The notes beneath the pieces were generated by a model. The model was not told where the DNA came from. It made no database searches and saw only the letters and a list, made by a program, of their open reading frames with translations. A DNA stretch of 39,069 nucleotides from an uncultured Clostridia bacterium (GTDB lineage Bacteria; Bacillota; Clostridia; Christensenellales; Aristaeellaceae). The stretch covers positions 1 to 39,069 of the forward strand of contig CAMHSI010000010.1 in assembly GCA_946187775.1 (NCBI GenBank). The letters run 5' to 3'. The translations under genes were made by a program, and so were the position numbers. Shown here piece by piece: positions 1 through 5,017 of this stretch; within the stretch, counting starts at the first letter, position 1; each line of letters opens with the position of its first letter.

Positions 1-371
1 TCTCCAGCGTCATCATCTGCAGCCAGAGCGCCTTCGACGCCATCGACCAGATCGTCGATGACCAGGGCCGCGGCCTGCTGCAGCCCAACCCGGCGAACGC
101 CACCGAGATGCGGATTCTGGGCCGGCCTGTGCACGTCGTGAGCGACGCGTTCCTGCCCAACGGCACCGGCACCGGCACCCCCGCTGAGATCTTCATTGGC
201 GACGCGCGCGAGTTTGCCACCCTGTTCCGGCGGGATGCCTTCGAAATCGCCAGCACCAACATCGGCGGGAACGCCTGGGCGACCGACAGCACGGAGATCC
301 GCGGGATCACCCGGCTGTGCGTGAGCAAGTTCGACACCGCGGCCATGGTGCGGCGGAGCATCACGCTGTAA
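1..371 (+). CDS. Major capsid protein, HK97 fold, C-terminal part (5' end outside window)
   Basis: This is the C-terminal 122 residues of an HK97-type major capsid protein, read from base 3 to the TAA at 369-371. The stretch SAFDAIDQIVDDQGRGLLQP matches the family's conserved segment before the P-domain end, where a residue such as D or N precedes GRYLLQP. It is followed by GRPVHVV and by FIGDAREFATLFRR, typical of the A-domain and final strands. No start codon lies in the window. The N-terminal part of the same kind of protein runs off the right edge at 38388-39069, so both pieces most likely come from one gene split by the window edges. A short Gly-Thr run (GTGTGTP) sits in a loop. The terminator just downstream fits a very highly expressed gene. 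Confidence 0.9.
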   Translation, partial: SSVIICSQSAFDAIDQIVDDQGRGLLQPNPANATEMRILGRPVHVVSDAFLPNGTGTGTPAEIFIGDAREFATLFRRDAFEIASTNIGGNAWATDSTEIRGITRLCVSKFDTAAMVRRSITL

Positions 372-406
372 TCTCCCAGGGCCCTGGCAGCCTGTGACCT
401 GGTAAC

Positions 407-440
407 GGGGGGACGGGCTTCGGTCCGTCCCTCCCCTTTT
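407..440 (+). terminator. Hairpin terminator after capsid gene
   Basis: GGGACGG at 410-416 pairs with CCGTCCC at 425-431 around an eight-base loop. Flanking G and C runs lengthen the stem, and TTTT follows. It lies 36 bases after the capsid stop and 15 bases before the next start. It probably lowers read-through, giving more capsid than connector proteins. This function is inferred. Confidence 0.6.
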
Positions 441-454
441 ACGGAGGGACAGCA

Positions 455-616
455 ATGAGAACCAAAGAGCAGATCGAGCGGCTGGAGAAGCTGACCGAGG
501 CGCTGACGGAGAAGGTCGCAGCGCTGGAGAAGGAGATCGCGTGCCTGAAGGGCGCGGAACCTTCGGATAGCGCCGAGAAACCCGCAGCGCGGAAGGGCCG
601 GACGGCCGCAAAATAG
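455..616 (+). CDS. Small coiled-coil protein, unknown function (53 aa)
   Basis: Short ORF with a good ribosome site (GGAGGG, 9 bases upstream). It encodes MRTKEQIERLEKLTEALTEK and onward. Residues 4-35 form a heptad-repeat helix with leucines and valines in a/d positions, then a Lys/Arg/Ala-rich tail (ARKGRTAAK). It sits between capsid and first connector, a place where many Firmicutes siphophages carry a tiny ORF. I do not recognise a named family. A DNA- or capsid-binding accessory role is possible from the basic tail, but nothing shows it. Confidence 0.6.
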   Translation: MRTKEQIERLEKLTEALTEKVAALEKEIACLKGAEPSDSAEKPAARKGRTAAK

Positions 617-631
617 GAATGGAGTGAGACC

Positions 632-985
632 ATGGCCGAAGGCATGATTGAGAAAGTGCGCCGGTTTGCCGGAGCGGATCCGGACACGCCGGATACCGTG
701 CTGGAGATGTGCTACCAGGCGGCCGTGGCGTGGTATGTAGCCGCCGGGGTGGCTGAGGATCCGGAGGACCCGCTGTGGGTATTCTGGGTGTGCAACCTGG
801 CGGCCTGGATGTACGACAACCGCGGGAACGCGGATCCCAACGCCGCGGTGCCGATCTACATTGTGACCAGCGTGCACGCGCTGCGGCCCATCCGGAGGAC
901 CAGCGCCGCGGCCGCGGGCACCGGCACTGAAACCGGCACCGGCACTGAAACCGGCACCGGCACGGAAGCGGGTGACGGCGGATGA
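632..985 (+). CDS. Head-tail connector protein, gp6-like
   Basis: A 117-residue protein directly after the capsid gene, the usual place of the HK97 gp6/SPP1 gp15-type connector that forms a ring under the portal. The helical N-terminal two thirds (VLEMCYQAAVAWYVAAGV, then WVFWVCNLAAWMYDN) have the right length and helical pattern. The assignment rests mainly on position and size. The last ~25 residues are low complexity: Gly-Thr/Glu-Thr built from an 18-base tandem repeat. The stop overlaps the next start by four bases (ATGA), so translation is probably coupled to the head-closure gene. Confidence 0.65.
   Translation: MAEGMIEKVRRFAGADPDTPDTVLEMCYQAAVAWYVAAGVAEDPEDPLWVFWVCNLAAWMYDNRGNADPNAAVPIYIVTSVHALRPIRRTSAAAAGTGTETGTGTETGTGTEAGDGG
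919..967 (+). repeat. 18-bp tandem repeat encoding Gly-Thr/Glu-Thr tail
   Basis: About 2.6 copies of ACCGGCACTGAAACCGGC, in frame at the end of the connector gene. Each unit encodes a GTGTET-type hexapeptide. Copy number can change without a frameshift because the unit is a multiple of three. The capsid gene carries a shorter run of the same ACCGGC hexamer at 163-179. Confidence 0.8.
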
Positions 986-1335
986 GCAGGATAAAAGCCG
1001 GCGACCTCCGGACCCAGATCACCCTGATGCGGCCCACGGGAGAGCGGGAAAAGGATCTGAACAGCAGCACCCGGCGGCGGGGCGTGACCTTCGAGGACAT
1101 GGCCACCGTGGCCGCGGCGCGGGCCGAAGTATCCGGGCGGGAGTTTTACGCCGCCCACGCCGTCCACGCGGAGGATGTGGTGACATTCACCCTCCGATGG
1201 CGGGACGACGTGACCGCGGCCTGGCGGGTGCGGCATCACGACACGGTGTACAACATCCTGGAGGTCAACCACCTGGGGGATATGCAGGATTTTATGCGCC
1301 TGAAATGCCGGGCGGTGACCGCGGGAGGTGTGTAA
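982..1335 (+). CDS. Head closure / head-tail joining protein (SPP1 gp16-like)
   Basis: A 117-residue protein starting MSRIKAGDLRTQITLMRP, the typical opening of the phage head-tail joining family (PF05521; SPP1 gp16, HK97 gp7). These are small beta-barrel proteins that plug the connector once DNA is packaged. Other family hallmarks are AARAEVSGREFYAA in the middle and a C-terminal FTLRWRDDVT...V.HHDTVYNILEVNH, where a hydrophobic strand pattern precedes a conserved D/G. Length fits the family. It overlaps the upstream connector by 4 bases and ends 3 bases before the next start, so it is part of a tightly packed head-completion operon. Confidence 0.85.
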   Translation: MSRIKAGDLRTQITLMRPTGEREKDLNSSTRRRGVTFEDMATVAAARAEVSGREFYAAHAVHAEDVVTFTLRWRDDVTAAWRVRHHDTVYNILEVNHLGDMQDFMRLKCRAVTAGGV

Positions 1336-1338
1336 GGG

Positions 1339-1749
1339 ATGGACAGGATTGAGGAGATGATCCGGCGGCTGGAAACGGCCCTGCCGGACTACACCTGGGA
1401 CCGGGACGCCCTGGACATGGAACGCGGGGACAAGTACGGCGCGGTGGAGCTGAGCGGGATCGCCGCCACCCTGTGGGCGGACGATCAGCCCGTCGACCGG
1501 GCCTGGACGATCCAGATCTGGATGGCCATGGAGGGCAGCGGGCTGGAGAGCGTGGAAACGGTCGAGGCCGTGCTGGAAGCCTTCGACAGCGAGGTGGCGC
1601 CCATCGTATGGGACATGCCGCAGCGGGGCTATTACCAGGACATCGGGAAGCTGCTGTGGAACTGGCGGGTGACGCTGTACGGGCCGCCGGTGACCGAGGA
1701 CGCGGAGCTGGACCCAGCGCCTGATTCCTCCTGCACGGAGGGAGGCTGA
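1339..1749 (+). CDS. Tail completion / neck protein, unassigned family
   Basis: A 136-residue acidic protein (ribosome site GGAGGTG). It starts MDRIEEMIRRLETALPDYTWDR, a helix followed by mixed strands (AWTIQIWMAM, GKLLWNWRVTLYGP). It sits between the head closure and HK97 gp10-like genes. In related phages this interval holds a neck or tail-terminator protein, and a single alpha-helix plus a four-strand pattern would suit a tail completion protein. I do not recognise a diagnostic motif, so the name comes from position only. Confidence 0.5.
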   Translation: MDRIEEMIRRLETALPDYTWDRDALDMERGDKYGAVELSGIAATLWADDQPVDRAWTIQIWMAMEGSGLESVETVEAVLEAFDSEVAPIVWDMPQRGYYQDIGKLLWNWRVTLYGPPVTEDAELDPAPDSSCTEGG

Positions 1750-1753
1750 GCCC

Positions 1754-2170
1754 ATGGCCAGGATGGAATTCACGGGCACGGAGGTCGTGCTGCAGGAGAT
1801 GTTCCGGGAGAGCGAGCGCTTCGAAAAGAAGGCGCCCGCGATGCTGGAGGCGGCCGGACGGGTTATGACGAAGGCATGGAACGACGCCATTGCCGGCGCG
1901 GGACACGCGCCGCCGGGCAGAAGCGGCCGGGCCACCGGAGCGCTGGGAAGCAGCGTGGAGGCCTCCAGGCCGAAGAAGGCCGGCGAGACCTACAGCACCA
2001 CGGTCTATCCCCGGGGACGGGACCGGCGGGGCACACGGCTGGCGGAAATCGCCTTCGTGCTGCACTACGGTACCAGCCACCGGAACGGGGACTATTTTGT
2101 GGACAGCGCCGAGGACCAGGCTGAGGCTCCCGTCCAGGAAGCCATGGCGCGGGTCTGGGAACAGGATTAA
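1754..2170 (+). CDS. HK97 gp10-like neck protein
   Basis: A 138-residue protein with the HK97 gp10 pattern (PF04883). A helical N-terminus (MLEAAGRVMTKAWNDAI) precedes a G/S-rich link (APPGRSGRATGALGSSV) and strands ending in IAFVLHYGTSHRNGDYFV, where the family has 'A.YVE.GT....p.pFm'. The C-terminal helix (EAPVQEAMARVW) also fits. Family members sit at the head-tail junction and act in tail completion. The order head closure, unknown, gp10-like, major tail protein matches many Clostridia siphophages. The ribosome site is GGAGGGAGG. Confidence 0.8.
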   Translation: MARMEFTGTEVVLQEMFRESERFEKKAPAMLEAAGRVMTKAWNDAIAGAGHAPPGRSGRATGALGSSVEASRPKKAGETYSTTVYPRGRDRRGTRLAEIAFVLHYGTSHRNGDYFVDSAEDQAEAPVQEAMARVWEQD

Positions 2171-2196
2171 GGAAACGCTCGCGCACCGCGCGCGCA
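2171..2196 (+). repeat. Dispersed GC element, copy A (lacks hairpin)
   Basis: GGAAACGC followed by TCGCGCACCGCGCGCGCA. This is the conserved right flank of the elements at 2810, 2863 and 4936, without their central hairpin. It lies between the gp10-like gene and the ribosome site of the major tail gene. Confidence 0.7.
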
Positions 2197-2212
2197 AAAG
2201 GAGGAAAACAAT

Positions 2213-2782
2213 ATGGCACAGATTGGCATGCAGTACCCGGTGTGGGCGCCGCTGACCGGGGAAAGCGGGAACACCCTGACCTACGGCACCGGCATGGTGA
2301 TGGGCCGGGCCGTCAGCGCGAACCTGAGCTGGCAGCGGGAGGATAACGAGCTGTACGGCGACGATGCCGTCGCCGAGACGGACAACAGCATCACCGGATA
2401 CACCCTGGACGTGGCCACCACCGAGCTGGCGGAGAACGTCGAGGCGGCGGTGCTGGGCCTGGCGAAGGTCGGAAACACCGAGGAGTATGAGACGACCGGG
2501 GACAGCAGCCCCTACGGCGGACACGGGTATATCCGGGTCCTGAAGCGGAATGGCGCGGTGCTGTACAAGGCGTTCTGGTATCCGAAGCTGCAGTTCAGCC
2601 GGAACTCGGAGGCGGACAACACCAAGGGACGGAACATCAACTGGGGCACCCCCACGCTGAACGCCAAGGGCCTGGCCGTCTACGACGATCAGACCGGCAA
2701 GGCGAAATTCCGCAAGCAGCAGGTGTTTACCACGCTGGAGGCCGCCAAGGCGTACCTCAACGGCAAGGCGAACATCACATAA
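2213..2782 (+). CDS. Major tail (tube) protein, phi13 type
   Basis: A 189-residue tail tube protein. The opening QIGMQYPVWAPLTGE, the alternating strand pattern (VMGRAVSANLSWQREDNELYG), the ITGYTLDVATTELAENV block and the GNTEEYETTGDSSPYGGHGY segment are characteristic of the phi13-type major tail family (TIGR01603). The C-terminal FTTLEAAKAYLNGKANI is also usual there. Subunits stack as rings around the tape measure. The ribosome site is AAGGAGG, nine bases before ATG. It is followed by GC-rich elements and a terminator, as expected for an abundant structural protein. Confidence 0.9.
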   Translation: MAQIGMQYPVWAPLTGESGNTLTYGTGMVMGRAVSANLSWQREDNELYGDDAVAETDNSITGYTLDVATTELAENVEAAVLGLAKVGNTEEYETTGDSSPYGGHGYIRVLKRNGAVLYKAFWYPKLQFSRNSEADNTKGRNINWGTPTLNAKGLAVYDDQTGKAKFRKQQVFTTLEAAKAYLNGKANIT

Positions 2783-2809
2783 GCGGCGCGCACATCACGC
2801 GTTAAGAGG

Positions 2810-2859
2810 AACCGCACGCGCACCGCGGCCCGACGCCGGGCCCGCGCACCGCGCGCGCA
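2810..2859 (+). repeat. Dispersed hairpin element, copy B
   Basis: Left flank ACCGCACGCGCACC, stem GGCCCG (2827-2832), loop ACGC, stem CGGGCC (2837-2842), right flank CGCGCACCGCGCGCGCA. Non-coding, after the major tail gene. Its stem differs from those of copies C, D and E but is fully complementary. Confidence 0.8.
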
Positions 2860-2862
2860 CAT

Positions 2863-2912
2863 GAACCGCACGCGCTACCTGAGGCCGACGCCGGCCTCGC
2901 GCACCGCGCGCG
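2863..2912 (+). repeat. Dispersed hairpin element, copy C
   Basis: Left flank AACCGCACGCGCTACC, stem GAGGCCG (2881-2887), loop ACGC, stem CGGCCTC (2892-2898), right flank GCGCACCGCGCGCG. It follows copy B after three bases, as an imperfect tandem pair. Confidence 0.8.
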
Positions 2913-2916
2913 ATAT

Positions 2917-2962
2917 GCTCCGGCCTGCCCTGGAAGGAAATGGGCCGGCCGGAGCTTTTTTT
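2917..2962 (+). terminator. Terminator after major tail gene
   Basis: GCTCCGGCC at 2917-2925 pairs perfectly with GGCCGGAGC at 2947-2955, followed by a run of seven T. It closes the major tail transcript and isolates the glycosyltransferase gene behind it. Confidence 0.85.
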
Positions 2963-2984
2963 ATTTATACGTAAGGGGTACAGC

Positions 2985-4031
2985 ATGGCTTATTTAGACT
3001 TGATCGTGACCCACTGCCGGGAGAGCTGGGCCGTATGCCGGGGATTTTTCGAGATGCTGCGGATGCAGCGGGGCGTTACCTGGGAGACAGGAAGCGCACG
3101 CGTTACCAGGCCCAACGCCGGGCCTTCGCTGCCGGCGCGGGACTGGCGGGTGATCCTGGTGCAGGACGGGGACGAGGGCGCGCTGGATACGCGGAGGATG
3201 ACGCGGGCTTACCCGTTTGTGGATCAGGTGATCAGCCTGCCCCACGGGGGCGTAAGCGCGGCCCGGAACGCGGGGCTGGATGCGTCGGACGCGGAGTGGG
3301 TCATGTTCTGCGACTGCGACGACTGCCTGTACAGCGTAGACAGCCTGTACCGGATTCTGCAGAGCCTGCGGGAGGCCGGAGACCGGGCGGACATCGTATG
3401 GAGCCCCCTCTGGATCGAGATGCGGACGAAGGACGGGCAGTTCGGGAAGGTGCTGAAGGAATGGAACTCCGTCTTCATCCACGGCAAGGTGTACCGCCGG
3501 GCCTTCCTGGCGGAGCATGGGATCCGGTTCGATGAGGAGCTGACCTACAGCGAGGATGCGCTGTTCAACGCGGTGGCCGTGATGGAAACCAGCGCGGCGC
3601 GCATCGCGAAGATGCCGGAAAATGTGTACATGTGGTGCTACCGGGAGGAGAGCCTGAGCAACTACACCGGGGGCGACCTGGCCCGGACGCGGAGCCTTTT
3701 CAAAAAGAGGGTCCGACTGTGCGAGGAATATGAGAAGCGTGGGCTGCGGTATGAGGCGAAGACCGCCGCGGCCCGGGCGCTGATGGACTACTACTGGGAG
3801 ATCAACGGCGGGGATCCGCCCGAGGGCATGAGCGAGCGGGAGTGGATCGGGATGCCGCTGCTGATCCTGCACGGGTGGCCTGGGTGCATCATGGACATCT
3901 CCCCTGCAGACCGGAAGCTGCTGTACAAGATCACGAAGGAAGAGGCCCAGTCGAAGGGCCACGTCCGGGAGGGCATGCCAGGCATGCAGGAATGGATGGA
4001 GAAGATCGGGGCCGTCGTCCGGAATGGATGA
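2985..4031 (+). CDS. Glycosyltransferase family 2 (GT-A fold) in tail module
   Basis: A 348-residue GT2-type enzyme expected to transfer a sugar from a nucleotide sugar. Visible GT-A marks are the N-terminal strand LDLIVTHCRE, RVILVQDGDEG (nucleotide-binding Asp), GGVSAARNAGLDASDAEWVM and the metal site FCDCDD (residues 109-113). The C-terminal half is helical, with FDEELTYSEDALF resembling the catalytic ED region. I chose ATG 2985 (AAGGGG site) over 2940, which lies inside the terminator. Residues ~38-52 are encoded by a dispersed hairpin element and look like an insertion between MQRGVTW and RVILV. Lying between tail tube and chaperone genes, it may glycosylate a tail protein or alter the host surface; neither is shown. 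An AT-rich repeat tract follows. Confidence 0.85.
   Translation: MAYLDLIVTHCRESWAVCRGFFEMLRMQRGVTWETGSARVTRPNAGPSLPARDWRVILVQDGDEGALDTRRMTRAYPFVDQVISLPHGGVSAARNAGLDASDAEWVMFCDCDDCLYSVDSLYRILQSLREAGDRADIVWSPLWIEMRTKDGQFGKVLKEWNSVFIHGKVYRRAFLAEHGIRFDEELTYSEDALFNAVAVMETSAARIAKMPENVYMWCYREESLSNYTGGDLARTRSLFKKRVRLCEEYEKRGLRYEAKTAAARALMDYYWEINGGDPPEGMSEREWIGMPLLILHGWPGCIMDISPADRKLLYKITKEEAQSKGHVREGMPGMQEWMEKIGAVVRNG
3097..3140 (+). repeat. Dispersed hairpin element, copy D, inside coding sequence
   Basis: Flank GCACGCGTTACC, stem AGGCCC (3108-3113), six-base loop containing ACGC, stem GGGCCT (3120-3125), then a diverged right flank TCGCTGCCGGCGCGG. It lies in frame inside the glycosyltransferase, at residues ~38-52. 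Confidence 0.65.
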
Positions 4032-4050
4032 TCCGGAAGCGCTGAAAGTC

Positions 4051-4176
4051 AGCGATATTCAGCGATATTCAGTGATAATAAGTGATATTCAGCGTTATTT
4101 TGTGATATTTGCTGATCACAAGATATTGTGGTTTATCAGCTGATGAATTCTTCCCGGACGATACAAGATATTGAGA
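4051..4176 (+). repeat. AT-rich decamer array with palindrome
   Basis: Six head-to-tail 10-base units (4051-4110) with consensus AGYGATATTC; the first two are identical. Then comes the palindrome CACAA-GATA-TTGTG at 4117-4130, and ACAAGATATTG occurs again near 4163. The tract is AT-rich in an otherwise GC-rich late region, has no ORF, and separates the glycosyltransferase from the tail chaperone. It resembles iterons or an array of regulator sites; its function is unknown. Confidence 0.75.
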
Positions 4177-4216
4177 AAGGGAAATGCACGCGCTGCGCGC
4201 GGACGAGGAAAAGAAA

Positions 4217-4618
4217 ATGGTCATAGAGCTGCATGAAAAGAAAAACGGCAAGGACAGGGTGACCGGACGGAAAATCCTGATCGGAGACAAGGAGATCACG
4301 CTGCGGTTCACGATGCCGATGTGGTACCGGATGGAAGAGGAGATCTGCATCCTGGACGACCTCTACACCATGCTGAGCAGCCAGGGACGGTTTGCGGTGG
4401 ACAAACTCCCCTCCCTCATCGCCATGATGAGCGGGGACGCGGTGACGCCCAAAGAGGTGCTGCGGGAGTGCGACCCCGCCACGATGAAGGCGCTGATCGA
4501 CGAGGTCATGGCCACGGTGGCCAGGGCGATCAGTATGAAGGAAACGAAGTATGAGGACGGCAGCGTGCACGATGAGACGCTGGAGGAAATCGAAAAAAAA
4601 GGTCCCGCGGCAGACTGA
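4217..4618 (+). CDS. Tail assembly chaperone, N-terminal (G-like) frame
   Basis: A 133-residue protein upstream of the tape measure, the place of lambda gpG-type chaperones. It starts MVIELHEKKNGKDRV; the strand ILIGDKEITLRFTMPMWYRMEEE and the helical ATMKALIDEVMATVARAIS are common in this family. ATG 4217 (GAGGAAAAG site) fits better than 4184, whose first codons overlap a fragment of the dispersed GC element. The 3' end carries eight A residues in the codon order GAA AAA AAA GGT just before the stop, allowing a -1 shift into the next frame. Chaperones of this type coat the tape measure and recruit tail tube subunits. Confidence 0.85.
   Translation: MVIELHEKKNGKDRVTGRKILIGDKEITLRFTMPMWYRMEEEICILDDLYTMLSSQGRFAVDKLPSLIAMMSGDAVTPKEVLRECDPATMKALIDEVMATVARAISMKETKYEDGSVHDETLEEIEKKGPAAD
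4594..4600 (+). promoter_or_regulatory. Slippery heptamer A AAA AAA for -1 frameshift
   Basis: The zero frame reads GAA AAA AAA GGT and ends at TGA 4616-4618. Moving back one base after 4600 gives AGG TCC CGC and an open frame to 4893. The position near the end of the G-like gene is that of the lambda G/GT shift site. Confidence 0.75.
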
Positions 4619-4893
4619 CGCCTCGCACGGTCACTGCCTGGGGGCTTATCGCCGGGGTCAGCTACGCAGATCAGCGGGAGCTGACGCCGGGATATTTGTG
4701 CGACCTGTTTGTGCTGCGGCGGGCCTATGACGACGAGCAGCACGGCATCACCCGGGAGACGGACGACCATGACCTGAGCGCCGAGGATGAGGCCATGTTC
4801 GACCATTATGATGAGATTGCCGCGGCGGAGAAGGCGGCGCAGAAAAAGCCCTGCGTATGGGACGAGGATCCGGACGGCGGGCCGGAGGATTAA
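4600..4893 (+). CDS. Tail assembly chaperone, T-like frameshift extension
   Basis: This -1 frame is open from the slippery A-run to TAA 4891-4893. It adds ~97 residues to the G-like protein (fusion ~225 aa). The encoded TVTAWGLIAGVSYADQRELTPGYLCDLFVLRR has the short helical look of T-domains that bind the tape measure, followed by an acidic Asp/Glu-rich tail. It has no ribosome site near a suitable start at the beginning of the open stretch; an internal ATG at 4696 would drop the conserved WGLIAG part. Expression through frameshifting is therefore the simplest reading, as in most siphophages. Confidence 0.75.
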   Translation, partial: RSRGRLTPRTVTAWGLIAGVSYADQRELTPGYLCDLFVLRRAYDDEQHGITRETDDHDLSAEDEAMFDHYDEIAAAEKAAQKKPCVWDEDPDGGPED

Positions 4894-4935
4894 CTCGACC
4901 GGCACTCGACCGGCACGCGGTCGGCGCGCAGCAAG

Positions 4936-4990
4936 GAACCGCACGCGCACCGCGGGCTCGCAGTCGCGAGCCTCGCGCACCGCGCGCGCA
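4936..4990 (+). repeat. Dispersed hairpin element, copy E
   Basis: Left flank AACCGCACGCGCACC, stem GGCTCGC (4955-4961), loop AGTC, stem GCGAGCC (4966-4972), right flank TCGCGCACCGCGCGCGCA. It lies between the chaperone and the tape measure ribosome site. Confidence 0.8.
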
Positions 4991-5017
4991 GGATGATAAA
5001 AAAGGGAGGCTGGAAGG

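Noticed and set aside
2940-2984. Upstream start for the glycosyltransferase
   Set aside because: It lies inside a strong terminator hairpin; ATG 2985 has a ribosome site and begins with the conserved first strand.
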